From an uncultured Actinomyces sp. (GTDB lineage: Bacteria; Actinomycetota; Actinomycetes; Actinomycetales; Actinomycetaceae), in NCBI GenBank assembly GCA_938028585.1, contig CALIZH010000054.1, forward strand, positions 1 to 64,000: 64,000 nucleotides of DNA. The letters are read 5' to 3'. The notes under the pieces were generated by a model. The model was not told where the DNA came from and searched no databases. It saw only the letters and a list, made by a program, of their open reading frames with translations. The position numbers and the translations under genes are program-made. The first letter of the stretch is position 1. Each line of letters opens with the position of its first letter. Below are positions 7,140 to 14,757 of this stretch, piece by piece.

Positions 7140-7613
7140 TCAGCCGAAGTGAATGATCTTGGTGACATTGGTATCGTTAGTGGCGTTGGCGTAGCGAGCC
7201 GTTTCGGCCAGTTCGTCATCGGGGAGCATTCGACCCATGACACTGATCCACACATAATGGGTGTGATCGTCATGGGGAACCACAGCCTTGAAGAATTCAA
7301 CACCCTTAATGGTGATGACTGCGCCGATGTTGAATTCGCTGGCTCGGTACACGCCATAGATACCGTTGAGATCCTTAGCGCCGAACATATCGTCGGGAAG
7401 CAGCGTGTTATTCTCAGACTTAGCCTGCTCGTCTGCCGTTTCTGCGTCGGTCTGTTCAGCGGTGTTATCCTCGATGAATGCTGCGAGCTTGTCGAAGTCA
7501 ATACCCAGAGTCTCAGAGAGAGCCTTTCGAGCATAAGCCTGCTCGGCATTCTTCAGCTGGTTCTGGAGGTTGCAGAGAGCCTCTTCGTTGTTGGCGAAAT
7601 CGAAGTCAGACAT
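7140..7613 (-). CDS. Hypothetical protein, 157 aa
   Basis: Starts MSDFDFANNEEALCNLQNQL with AAAGGACAC upstream. Residues 8-50 are strongly helical; 52-72 are acidic and probably disordered; about 78-157 form a beta-rich domain (YGVYRASEFNIGAVITIKG, then YVWISVMGRML). No family recognised. It stands alone between two hairpins, so it is probably monocistronic. Confidence 0.7.
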   Translation of the reverse strand: MSDFDFANNEEALCNLQNQLKNAEQAYARKALSETLGIDFDKLAAFIEDNTAEQTDAETADEQAKSENNTLLPDDMFGAKDLNGIYGVYRASEFNIGAVITIKGVEFFKAVVPHDDHTHYVWISVMGRMLPDDELAETARYANATNDTNVTKIIHFG

Positions 7614-7703
7614 GTGAGTGTCCTTTCTTGTTGTGTGATTGTGTGTAGTGGTCTCTTTACCGCTACCGATGCAATTTTATTGCATGAGGGCGGGTCATAA
7701 ACC

Positions 7704-7769
7704 AGAGAGAGAGAGAGAGAGAGAGCCGTTACCTGTTGTGACGATGAGATGTCATCAGTGCGGTAACGG
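7704..7769. repeat. (GA)11 tract next to a hairpin
   Basis: A run of eleven AG dinucleotides (7704-7725) abuts an 8-bp stem CCGTTACC/GGTAACGG (7726-7733 with 7762-7769). The hairpin follows the stop of the 7793-8164 gene on the minus strand and may terminate it. The dinucleotide tract is prone to slippage but lies in no gene. Confidence 0.7.
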
Positions 7770-7792
7770 GGTGTGTGCTCAGCGTCTTGCGC

Positions 7793-8164
7793 TTAGTTGT
7801 TGTCGCCGTAGCGGCTGTAGGGGTGGTGCTTCACGTAGTCGTGGAAGTTGCTCAGAACGTTGTTCCACGATCGGCGCGAGCCGAACAAGCGATCGAGCTC
7901 AGACCAGTACTCGGGATTACCGGAATCACCGATAGCACGAGAGGTCTGCTTGTATGGGCTGTCGCCCATCTTTTCGACGCGGGTGACGATTAGTGAGGCG
8001 GGATCTTCGTTGTCGTTGAAGTTCTCCCACAAAGCAACATGGTAGACGTAGTTCCAGTCATCGAACCATGTCTGGCGATGCATGTAGGCGTCTTCGAAGA
8101 GGCCAACATCGGGGCCGACCTTTTCCCATTGTCGCCAATCGATGTCGAGAGGTACGTGAGGCAT
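7793..8164 (-). CDS. Hypothetical protein, 123 aa
   Basis: Starts MPHVPLDIDWRQWEKVG with AAGGAGCAC upstream. Rich in Trp, Tyr and Asp, soluble, no recognisable motif. The stretch WFDDWNYVYHVALWENF suggests a beta strand pair. The short gap to the gene at 8182 points to a shared transcript. Confidence 0.7.
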   Translation of the reverse strand: MPHVPLDIDWRQWEKVGPDVGLFEDAYMHRQTWFDDWNYVYHVALWENFNDNEDPASLIVTRVEKMGDSPYKQTSRAIGDSGNPEYWSELDRLFGSRRSWNNVLSNFHDYVKHHPYSRYGDNN

Positions 8165-8181
8165 GAGTGTGCTCCTTCTTT

Positions 8182-8433
8182 TCAGTTGGCGGTGTCGATG
8201 ACAACCACGACAAATTCCATCTCAAACTTGTCATAGAATTCCTGGACAGTCAGCTGAGTTTGCCCACCCAGCATCAGCCAGAAACCGTCCCTGGTGTTGT
8301 CGCTCGACAGGAACATGAACCGTTGGCCGGAGACAAGGACGACGGTCCCAGGGACGGTAATTTTCCAGTACCCTTCCGTCCTGATCTCACCGTTACGAAT
8401 GACGAGAAGAGGCTTGTCGTAGATAGTTACCAT
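8182..8433 (-). CDS. Hypothetical protein, 83 aa
   Basis: Starts MVTIYDKPLLVIRNGEI. The protein appears to be a small all-beta fold (WKITVPGTVVLVSG, RFMFLSSDN, FWLMLGGQT) with a C-terminal hydrophobic strand (EFVVVVIDTAN). No family recognised. It lies 17 nt before the 7793-8164 gene on the same strand. Confidence 0.65.
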   Translation of the reverse strand: MVTIYDKPLLVIRNGEIRTEGYWKITVPGTVVLVSGQRFMFLSSDNTRDGFWLMLGGQTQLTVQEFYDKFEMEFVVVVIDTAN

Positions 8434-8463
8434 TGTTTTTCTTCTTTCTTCTGAAATTCTTTG

Positions 8464-8952
8464 CTATGAGAAGAGCTCTTTGAGATTGGTTGACGGTGTG
8501 TCATTGAGGAATAACATAGTTGCGATCTGAGATCGCGATAGTTGCTGTAGATCGTTGCCCAGATCAATGAAGAAACCATCGCAAGCGATAATACGTCTAT
8601 TTGCGATATGTAGTAGTTCGCCGGGCTTAGCATGCATCGCCCTATTGAGTGAGATGTCTTGACTCTTGATATTCTGCTCAGGGGATGGTTGGCTGAAATC
8701 GATATAGCATGCGTCTTCGTATTTGGGATTCTTACCTTGGACGAAGCTGGTGAATTCTGATGGGTTCAACTCCCCAATAGTTTCGTTGGTGCAGATGAGG
8801 GTATCGCGAATCGTTGTGACGAATTCGTAAGTATCGCCGTCGAAAAATTCAACGTGGACAATGTGAGCCTTGGGGAGACTCTTGAGCACTAGCACCAGAA
8901 TATCTGGATTGTGGACGAGATCGATGTTACTCGTGTCAATGTTGATGTTCAT
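8464..8952 (-). CDS. Hypothetical protein, paralogue of the 5453-5959 product
   Basis: A 162-aa product. Start at MNINIDTSNIDLV is supported by AAAAGGAG 5 nt upstream; the longer reading from 8976 would overrun this site. It shares its overall layout and several blocks with the 5453-5959 product but lacks that protein's basic C-terminal tail. The two copies lie 2.5 kb apart with unrelated genes between, pointing to an old duplication. Function unknown. Confidence 0.75.
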   Translation of the reverse strand: MNINIDTSNIDLVHNPDILVLVLKSLPKAHIVHVEFFDGDTYEFVTTIRDTLICTNETIGELNPSEFTSFVQGKNPKYEDACYIDFSQPSPEQNIKSQDISLNRAMHAKPGELLHIANRRIIACDGFFIDLGNDLQQLSRSQIATMLFLNDTPSTNLKELFS

Positions 8953-8982
8953 TGGACTCCTTTTGGTTGTTGTCAATGTGGG

Positions 8983-9111
8983 TTAGTAAGACCAATATCC
9001 TTCATCCCCATGACAGTAGAAGCAATCGCAATCATCGAAACCATTGCAATCCGTACAGTTACATGGGAATTGATCGCTGTAGTCGCAGCAGAGACATGTG
9101 TGCTTTGTCAT
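8983..9111 (-). CDS. Cysteine-rich mini-protein, 42 aa
   Basis: A short ORF with AAGAAGGCGA upstream of the ATG. It reads MTKHTCLCCDYSDQFPCNC and then TDCNGFDDCDCFYCHG, giving nine Cys and two His in 42 residues arranged as CLCC, CNCTDC and CDCFYC. The spacing suggests one or two zinc knuckles. It lies 30 nt upstream of the 8464-8952 gene on the same strand. No family assigned; the dense Cys pattern argues against chance. Confidence 0.6.
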   Translation of the reverse strand: MTKHTCLCCDYSDQFPCNCTDCNGFDDCDCFYCHGDEGYWSY

Positions 9112-9145
9112 TTCGAAATCGCCTTCTTTCGGTTGTTGTTTGTTG

Positions 9146-9376
9146 TTACCAGATCGCTGGAATGAGCCAGTAGTAAATGACGTTGATCATGCCCCACAAG
9201 GCGATTACACTGGACAAGGCGCTTGGCACTCCAAAAATCATAATGATAGCGAAGCGATCTTCTTCACCCTTGCTGCCAAGAATAAAGTAGCAAGCTGCAA
9301 CGAACATGGCTATTGCGGCAGCACCTGTCATTACAATAAAAATAAGTGCCTTCATGATAGCGTTAAAGGTTTCCAT
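9146..9376 (-). CDS. Small membrane protein, 76 aa
   Basis: A strong ribosome binding site (AGGAGG) precedes METFNAIMKALIF. There are two hydrophobic segments (about 8-32 and 43-72) with a charged loop GSKGEEDRF. It lies 15 nt downstream of the membrane-anchored nuclease gene, so it may be made with it and could protect against or partner that protein; this is inference. Confidence 0.7.
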   Translation of the reverse strand: METFNAIMKALIFIVMTGAAAIAMFVAACYFILGSKGEEDRFAIIMIFGVPSALSSVIALWGMINVIYYWLIPAIW

Positions 9377-9391
9377 TTTTCCTCCTGGGAT

Positions 9392-10186
9392 CTATTGAAG
9401 CTCTTCTTTCAAACCACCATCGTGGATTTCCCCATTGTGGTAGTTAATATCCCAATGGTTAGCGGTATTGAATACTGTAATGTGCTCGGAAATGGACTGG
9501 TCGCACGATTCCATGTCGATGGTGACGGTGCGAGGGATCAGTTCGCTGTTGATGTAGTTGGGTGTCACAGCATAGTAGAGCGGGCACTGTGCGTTGGCTG
9601 GGTTATCCAGGTAGTCACGCGCCTTGGTCTCTGCATATGCCATGCCACCAGTGTGATTGTTGTCGATGCCGACATTCTGGGTACGTGTTCCGGTGACAAG
9701 GTTTTCCTTCACGGGATCTCCACCGAGCGAATCAGCAACCATATGCGAACGGTTCCAGAACCATCCGTAATAGGGTTTGTCGTCTCTGCCATAGGTGGCA
9801 CTATAGATGGTGACCTTTCGGTTCTTTTTGGGCCATCCGGTAGGGTTGACATTGATGTCTTGCCTGCCGCGCTCTTTGGCTTGGAGCCTACTCTCGGTGG
9901 TGAGAACGCCATACGCACACGTAGGGCGACTCAGCTCGTCGAGAGGGCAGTAGGTGATGGTGCCATCAGAAGATGCGTCAGTCTGGTACGTGTGCTGCGC
10001 CGGACCTCCGACGCTGTAGTAGTTGCTGGTGACACCGGATTGATTGGGTTGAGGGAGGTTATTAAAGAATCCAAACAAATACCCCATCATCATAATGGTC
10101 AGTACCATTGAGACGATGATAATGATGATTTTCCAGATCAATTCCCCAAATGAGGTGATTGGTTTAGCGAAATAACGATCTAGCAT
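9392..10186 (-). CDS. Membrane-anchored DNA/RNA non-specific endonuclease
   Basis: A 264-aa protein. One N-terminal membrane helix (about 18-41) is followed by an extracytoplasmic domain of the beta-beta-alpha metal nuclease type (EndA/Sda1-like, DNA/RNA non-specific). The catalytic segment is FWNRSHMVADSLGG: H148 is in the place of the general-base His of the usual DRGH motif, and ENLVTGTRTQN provides the metal-binding Asn (N162). Paired Cys (C80/C90) suggest a disulfide. It is the only one of three paralogues in this window that keeps the His. It may degrade extracellular or incoming DNA, or trim the cell envelope zone during transfer; the role is inferred. Ribosome binding site AAAGGAC. 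Confidence 0.8.
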   Translation of the reverse strand: MLDRYFAKPITSFGELIWKIIIIIVSMVLTIMMMGYLFGFFNNLPQPNQSGVTSNYYSVGGPAQHTYQTDASSDGTITYCPLDELSRPTCAYGVLTTESRLQAKERGRQDINVNPTGWPKKNRKVTIYSATYGRDDKPYYGWFWNRSHMVADSLGGDPVKENLVTGTRTQNVGIDNNHTGGMAYAETKARDYLDNPANAQCPLYYAVTPNYINSELIPRTVTIDMESCDQSISEHITVFNTANHWDINYHNGEIHDGGLKEELQ

Positions 10187-10200
10187 GTTTACGTCCTTTG

Positions 10201-11022
10201 TTACTTGCGGGTTTCGCCTGTGTTGTAATTGATGTCGTAGGTGGTTTCGACGTTGTAGATGGTCATTCGCTTGGAGAGTGACTGATCACATGCTTCAATA
10301 TCAATTGTCAGGCTTCGTGGAATGAGCTCATCTGCCTCGTAGTTAGCTGTGACTGCGTAGTACAACGGGCATTGCGCGTTGTACTGGTCATCAAGATACT
10401 GTGAGGCAAGATACTCGGGGTATTGAAGGCCGTTCTTGAAATAGCTATTACCCTTATGCCCAGAGTTATTCAGGTGTTCGGTACCTGTGATGGTGTTATT
10501 GGGAACGAAGTCACCACCTAGTTGTGTTCCAAGCAGAGGGGTTTTGACCCAGAGTGGCCCGAAGTATTCAATGTAAGTGTTAGACTCAGGCCAGCCGCTG
10601 GGGTTGAAATCAACGTTGTGACGTTGGTAATTTCTACCTTTCTCGCGGTTTTCTGGAGTCAGGAGACTGTAAGCGCATGTGGGACGACCGTGATCGTCAG
10701 GATCGCAGTAGGTGATGGTGCCTTCGCTTGGCTGATACGTACGTTGTGCGAATCCGTCGAATGAGATGTACTTCTCGGATGACGACAGTGCGCCTGGGCC
10801 TGAGACGAATGGGTCGGGCTGTGTGAACTTTTTATGCAGTTCGATACAGCTGTTGATCAAGAGGAAGACAATGAAGATTGCGCCGATGAATGCGATGATG
10901 TGAGCAACCTTTTCTGGAATTCGGATTGTACCGAAGAGGTAAAGGTCTGCTGTGGCGGGTTCTCGTGTAGTAATCGATCCATCTTCGTTCTCGATGATTT
11001 CAATCATGGGATTCATAGACAT
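10201..11022 (-). CDS. Nuclease paralogue with lost catalytic histidine
   Basis: A 273-aa protein, 14 nt upstream of the intact nuclease gene and clearly related to it: the ITYCDPDDHGRPTCAY and CPLYYAVTANYEADELIPRS blocks match it closely. One membrane helix lies at about 40-59. The region equivalent to WNRSHMV reads WVKTPLL, so the catalytic His is a Pro (P162), and the ENL metal-binding Asn falls within VPNNTITG. It is therefore probably a non-catalytic homologue: a decoy, a partner subunit or an inhibitor of the intact enzyme. The fold is conserved and the reading frame intact, so it is not simply a decayed gene. Confidence 0.75.
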   Translation of the reverse strand: MSMNPMIEIIENEDGSITTREPATADLYLFGTIRIPEKVAHIIAFIGAIFIVFLLINSCIELHKKFTQPDPFVSGPGALSSSEKYISFDGFAQRTYQPSEGTITYCDPDDHGRPTCAYSLLTPENREKGRNYQRHNVDFNPSGWPESNTYIEYFGPLWVKTPLLGTQLGGDFVPNNTITGTEHLNNSGHKGNSYFKNGLQYPEYLASQYLDDQYNAQCPLYYAVTANYEADELIPRSLTIDIEACDQSLSKRMTIYNVETTYDINYNTGETRK

Positions 11023-11040
11023 AGGTTGTCTCTTTTCTGC

Positions 11041-11277
11041 TTAGCGGGGGATAGATGGGCACCAACCATGGCCGCTGAGCAGCCACGTCACGTCGACACG
11101 CAGCATGTCTGCGAGTAGGTCAAGGTCTCCAAACGTGAGATCTAGCAGTTGACCCGTCACCGATCGAATGACGTTGTGGTCAGTGTTTGGATAAATCTGG
11201 TCACTGCGGAAGATGACTCGATCGATGAAAGCCTTCTGCGCGCTGTCACCTGTGATGTTTTGGATGTTGATAGCCAT
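11041..11277 (-). CDS. Hypothetical protein, 78 aa
   Basis: Start at MAINIQNITGDSAQ. Mostly helical, with a segment (FGDLDLLADMLRVDVTWLLSG) that resembles part of a helix-turn-helix, suggesting possible DNA binding. It lies 22 nt downstream of the 11300-11593 gene and 18 nt upstream of the nuclease paralogue. AAAGG lies about 14 nt before the ATG. Confidence 0.6.
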   Translation of the reverse strand: MAINIQNITGDSAQKAFIDRVIFRSDQIYPNTDHNVIRSVTGQLLDLTFGDLDLLADMLRVDVTWLLSGHGWCPSIPR

Positions 11278-11299
11278 GATGGCGAGAACCTTTCCGGTC

Positions 11300-11593
11300 T
11301 TAGTCGGTTGCCACAGAGGTAACAGATGCAAGAGTATCGAGCGTCTGTGCAACTGTGCCGAAGTGAGTGCCGTTGATGATGTAATCAGTGGCGGTGACCA
11401 CGATAACTATCGGATCGGCGTTGTTTTGAGCGCCGAGGTGCGCATGGAGAGTGATGGTACCGTCGTGACGGGACACTACATCGAAGGTGATGTCTCGTGC
11501 TGCGATTACCAGATCAAACACGAGCTCGTCTGCGCGGTGATCATGTGAATCGCGAGATGCGGTGGTGGCGTGGTTCTTACGCTTCTTGGCCAT
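11300..11593 (-). CDS. Hypothetical protein, 97 aa
   Basis: Begins MAKKRKNHATTASRDSHDHR, a basic His-rich start, then a beta-rich body (VFDLVIAARDITFDVV, TITLHAHLG, PIVIVVTATDYIING). No family recognised. It lies 94 nt downstream of the Panacea/SocA-like gene, which makes it a candidate partner, but nothing in the sequence proves toxicity. Confidence 0.65.
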   Translation of the reverse strand: MAKKRKNHATTASRDSHDHRADELVFDLVIAARDITFDVVSRHDGTITLHAHLGAQNNADPIVIVVTATDYIINGTHFGTVAQTLDTLASVTSVATD

Positions 11594-11687
11594 GATGAGA
11601 TGGGCCTTTCTTGTTGAGAGGTGTAGAGAAATGGGGGGTGATGAGGGAGGGAATCAGTACGATTCCCGGCACACGGTAGTGTGCTTA

Positions 11688-12173
11688 TCAAGAGACAAGC
11701 TGGTGCTCGCTGTAGTAGTCGCGCATTGCGTCTTGAGTGATGATCTCATCAGTGGTGACGATGGGGAGGTGTACCAGATGAGAGAGCGATGATGATGTGT
11801 GTCGTGCGTAAGCATCTGCCCATGGAAGTTCGCGATACATTCTTTTGCTCAGTGCGGCGTGGGTCATGCTGCCCATAGCAGCACAGACACGATCGATGAG
11901 AGCTCGCTCTGCATCGGTGAGAGCTGAGGGGTTACCGGAGGGCAGTTCTCCTGGTCGAATCAAGAGCTTGCCCCGATGAAGGTGGTAGAGCTCTGGGCTC
12001 ACAGGGCCGACGATCCATGCGTGAAAATCCTCTGGAAACAGAGGGGATGCGTGACGAACAAGATGTGCAGCCTGTGCGTAAAACGCAAGCTTATGGAGCT
12101 TCAGTGTCACCATTGTGCTCTCACGAGCGAGGATGTATGCAGCGACATCCACGATGGATACAGATGCAGTCAT
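11688..12173 (-). CDS. Panacea/SocA-like (DUF4065) antitoxin-type protein
   Basis: A 161-aa helical protein of the DUF4065/Panacea type, found as the antitoxin in diverse toxin-antitoxin pairs and as the ClpX adaptor SocA in Caulobacter. Diagnostic blocks are VAAYILAR, LKLHKLAFYAQAAHLV near residues 22-40, and FHAWIVGPVSPELYHLHRG near 48-68, followed by the helical C-terminal half. Start at MTASVSIVD has AAGAAGAGG upstream; the longer reading is less likely. It is divergent from the ribbon-helix-helix gene, with palindromes between them. The expected toxin is not obvious; the gene downstream (11300-11593) is a candidate. Confidence 0.8.
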   Translation of the reverse strand: MTASVSIVDVAAYILARESTMVTLKLHKLAFYAQAAHLVRHASPLFPEDFHAWIVGPVSPELYHLHRGKLLIRPGELPSGNPSALTDAERALIDRVCAAMGSMTHAALSKRMYRELPWADAYARHTSSSLSHLVHLPIVTTDEIITQDAMRDYYSEHQLVS

Positions 12174-12216
12174 GGTGTACCTCTTCTTTCTGTTGTCTGG
12201 TGAGGGGGGGAGGGCC

Positions 12217-12297
12217 GGTACCAACAGTACCGACGGATCATGATGATGCTCGGCACATGGGAGTGTGCCAAGGCTCTGTGTTATACTTAGTTATCAG
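12217..12297. promoter_or_regulatory. Divergent promoter region with palindromes
   Basis: Between the divergent Panacea-like and RHH genes lie GGTAC/GTACC (12217-12231) and GGCACA/TGTGCC (12252-12269). A good -10 hexamer TATACT (12282-12287) facing right overlaps CTTAGTTATCAG (12286-12297), a weak match to the 12-bp motif found upstream of other plus-strand genes. Likely operators for one or both flanking genes. Confidence 0.45.
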
Positions 12298-12348
12298 GAA
12301 AAACAAAGAGCCACAACACAGACACAACAAGCAAGACAGGAGGTTGTA

Positions 12349-12708
12349 GTGGCAGTGAGCAATAAAAAGACTGGAGGGGCTGGCGAAGCAGGAGAGCCGA
12401 TGGTTCGGCTCAATGTGCGTATGCCAGCAAGTGTGCGTGACAAGGTAGATTACTGGGCCGAGAAAGAGGGTCTGAGCGCCAATGAGTTCATCATTGAGTG
12501 CATCGATGGTCACGTTGCCCGTAAGAACGGAGACTACGATCTACCGACGCTAGAGCAGGCGCGTCTGGCTCAGCTTGTGGATGCGCAGATCTCGTTGGCC
12601 AGCAATGTTGCCAACCTCGAAAAGACTGTTATGTCGATGGCGTCGACAATCATCGGTTTGACTCGTGGTGATAGCTACCTGTTGGATGATGAAGACGGCG
12701 AAGAGTGA
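12349..12708 (+). CDS. Ribbon-helix-helix DNA-binding protein
   Basis: A 119-aa protein. GTG start chosen because AGGAGG lies 5 nt upstream. Residues about 20-55 form an RHH (Arc/MetJ-type) domain: beta strand MVRLNVRMP, helix ASVRDKVDYWAEKEG, then LSANEFIIECIDGHV. A second helical part (about 65-105) may mediate assembly, and the acidic C-terminus ends LLDDEDGEE. In conjugative elements RHH proteins of this size are often relaxosome accessory factors (MobC/TraY-like) or repressors. The next gene follows 20 nt later and is probably in the same operon. Confidence 0.75.
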   Translation: MAVSNKKTGGAGEAGEPMVRLNVRMPASVRDKVDYWAEKEGLSANEFIIECIDGHVARKNGDYDLPTLEQARLAQLVDAQISLASNVANLEKTVMSMASTIIGLTRGDSYLLDDEDGEE

Positions 12709-12728
12709 CAAGAGAGCGGGAGTGAACG

Positions 12729-13778
12729 ATGAGTGATTTCGAGTACGATGAGCCATCGCCTGAGGTGTTTGATCCGTTGTACGCGGCTCAGAAGCAGCTG
12801 CGTGAGCGTATGAATCAGCAGTCAGCCGTTGTTTCTGCTCGTAGCACCCGTGGTGTTCGTGTTGTAGAGAGTTCGGAGCGACATCGATCGGGCGGTGGTG
12901 GTGCAGGTAATAACAATGCCGGTAATGCCTCATCAGCAGGTGCATCTGGTGTCGGTTCCACGCCGCCTGAGCCGCAACGTAATGAGCCTGATGATCTGAT
13001 CACTGAAGCTGATAGTGCTGTTGCTGATCTCGATGAAAAGACTTCATCTGTTGGGGAAGCCCATCACGATGAGCTCATCGAGCACAGTGAGCCGGATAGC
13101 AATGTGCAGCAGCCTCAGCAGCAGCTCCAGCAATCAGCAGAGCGCCTGTATGAGCCTGTGCCGATGGCGTTGCGTCATCGTGACGGTAGTGAAATCCCCA
13201 CGACGATCGAGGGCGATGTTCGTTTTGCTTTTGATGGCGATTCAACAAGGCCCCGAGATTTGCCTGCCATCATCGTGCAAGCGATTCGAGACGAGCTGAC
13301 GCGCCTGGGTGCGCCAGAGCTCGGTGCTGTTCCGACGCCAAAGACGCAGAGCAAAACGCTGTCATCGGGTTCGCTGATCACAGCGTTGGCGATGAGCGCG
13401 CTCGACATCGAGATTCCCGGTGTAGACGAGAATACCCGGCGTGCAGCCGAGGTGTTGCGCACAGGCCAGGGTCGTGTGGCCGCGATCGAGATGAAGGTGG
13501 AGCAGGTGCTGGATAACCAGCAGCGTGCTCAGAAAGACCTTGATGCGATGACGAAGCGTGCGCTCAGCGCTGAGAAACAGCTCTATGAGCTGGAGCTCAT
13601 GCTCACGTGGCTGCTCGTTGACAAGACTGAGCCGCGTCTTTTCAACAACGCGACTGCGCTGTCCATCGATTTGACGAACAAGACGGTGGTTGATGCGCGT
13701 GCGAAGCTTCGGGAGAAGGCACGAGAGCTCAGCAAGGATGAATCAGTGCAGCGAGGGAATCTGAAGATCGTGGAGTAA
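12729..13778 (+). CDS. Hypothetical protein with disordered N-half and coiled-coil C-half
   Basis: A 349-aa protein. Residues 1-140 are low complexity (Gly/Asn/Ser, then acidic, then Gln-rich QQPQQQLQQS) and probably disordered. Residues 150-215 look globular, and 235-345 are strongly helical with heptad-like spacing (AAIEMKVEQVLDNQQRAQKD, then KQLYELELMLTWLLV). No family recognised. It sits in an operon with the RHH protein, so it could be a relaxosome or partition partner; this is inference. GGGAG is 6 nt before the ATG. Confidence 0.7.
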   Translation: MSDFEYDEPSPEVFDPLYAAQKQLRERMNQQSAVVSARSTRGVRVVESSERHRSGGGGAGNNNAGNASSAGASGVGSTPPEPQRNEPDDLITEADSAVADLDEKTSSVGEAHHDELIEHSEPDSNVQQPQQQLQQSAERLYEPVPMALRHRDGSEIPTTIEGDVRFAFDGDSTRPRDLPAIIVQAIRDELTRLGAPELGAVPTPKTQSKTLSSGSLITALAMSALDIEIPGVDENTRRAAEVLRTGQGRVAAIEMKVEQVLDNQQRAQKDLDAMTKRALSAEKQLYELELMLTWLLVDKTEPRLFNNATALSIDLTNKTVVDARAKLREKARELSKDESVQRGNLKIVE

Positions 13779-13800
13779 AGGCAGTAGCGAGCGGTTCGAC

Positions 13801-13830
13801 AAAACCCCGTAGCAAAAGCTACGGGGTTTT
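13801..13830. terminator. Bidirectional terminator between convergent genes
   Basis: A 13-bp stem AAAACCCCGTAGC/GCTACGGGGTTTT with an AAAA loop, with T-runs on both strands, lies between the convergent gene ends at 13778 and 13857. Confidence 0.9.
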
Positions 13831-13856
13831 GTTTGATGATCATGTTTCGGTGGGGA

Positions 13857-14612
13857 TCAACGCTCGATCGGTTTAAAGGATCCATCGAAGTAGTCGATCG
13901 TGTATCCGTTGGCGGTGTTGAAGACAATGACGTGCTGGGACAATGAGCGATCACATGATTCAATGTCAATGGTGACAATTGATGGGATTGGATTGTCTCC
14001 GTCATACTTAGGTTTTGCCGCGTAGTAGAGCGGGCAGGCGTTGTGGGATGGGTCATCGAGATATTGCTGTGCAAGTGTTTCGATGTATGCCATGCCGCCG
14101 TCATGAGCTTCAGTCGCACCGATGCTGTGCGGGAGGGTTCCAGTGATGAGGTTTTCCTTGACGGGTTCACCACCAAGTGAATCAGGGAGAAGATACGAGC
14201 GGTTCCACAACCATCCATCGTTAGCGTCGATGGTGACTTGTTCGTTGGGACTGGGCCATCCGGTTGGATCAATTGTGATGGATTGATGACCGCGTTCCTT
14301 GGATGTGGCGCGAGTGCGTGTTGACAGTAGCCCTACGGCGCACGTAGGCCTTGATTGATCATCGAGAGGGCAATATCCGATGTTTCCCATGTCGTCAGCA
14401 ACTGGATGGACATCTTGCGCCGGGCCGTCAATGACATAGTAGTTTGTGGGAGCCGGGACAGTCGTGCGATATGTCTGTTCGGTGGTGTGTTTTTCGTGGA
14501 CTTGCCACACGTGGTATCCGAAAGCTCCGGTGGTCACGATGAGAATTGCTGTAAGGATGAATGGCATGCTCTTTTCGATGAACGATTTGAGGTTTTTGAG
14601 ATTGGTGATCAC
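13857..14612 (-). CDS. Third nuclease paralogue, catalytic His replaced by Tyr
   Basis: A 251-aa protein. GTG start selected because AAGGAG precedes it by 5 nt and the membrane helix then falls at about 16-35, as in its relatives; a reading back to 14849 would overlap the divergent methyltransferase gene. It matches the intact nuclease closely in YCPLDDQSRPTCA, LGGEPVKENLITG and the CPLYYA block. The catalytic segment reads WNRSYLL, with Y140 in place of the His, while the metal-binding Asn (ENL) remains. It is therefore likely inactive or weakly active as a nuclease. It stands 2.8 kb from the other two paralogues, across the RHH operon. Confidence 0.75.
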   Translation of the reverse strand: MITNLKNLKSFIEKSMPFILTAILIVTTGAFGYHVWQVHEKHTTEQTYRTTVPAPTNYYVIDGPAQDVHPVADDMGNIGYCPLDDQSRPTCAVGLLSTRTRATSKERGHQSITIDPTGWPSPNEQVTIDANDGWLWNRSYLLPDSLGGEPVKENLITGTLPHSIGATEAHDGGMAYIETLAQQYLDDPSHNACPLYYAAKPKYDGDNPIPSIVTIDIESCDRSLSQHVIVFNTANGYTIDYFDGSFKPIER

Positions 14613-14673
14613 GAAAACTCCTTGTGGTGGTTGTGGTTGATGTGGGGCAAAATTGTGTGCCATAACTCTATGA

Positions 14674-14689
14674 TATGCTGGTTTACCAG
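14674..14689 (+). promoter_or_regulatory. Promoter with 12-bp palindrome motif (CTGGTTTACCAG)
   Basis: TATGCT (14674-14679) overlaps CTGGTTTACCAG (14678-14689), a near-perfect palindrome. A candidate -35 TTGTGT lies 15 nt upstream of the hexamer. It is 69 nt before the methyltransferase-nuclease start. Confidence 0.5.
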
Positions 14690-14757
14690 AATAATCAATG
14701 AGCCATGGGCGGGAGGATGGGGTTGCGTTACCCTTGTACCAAGGATAGAATTGCCTC

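Noticed and set aside
7704..7725. GA tract as a CRISPR or tandem repeat array
   Set aside because: A pure dinucleotide run with no spacers; no CRISPR-like repeats were seen anywhere in the window.
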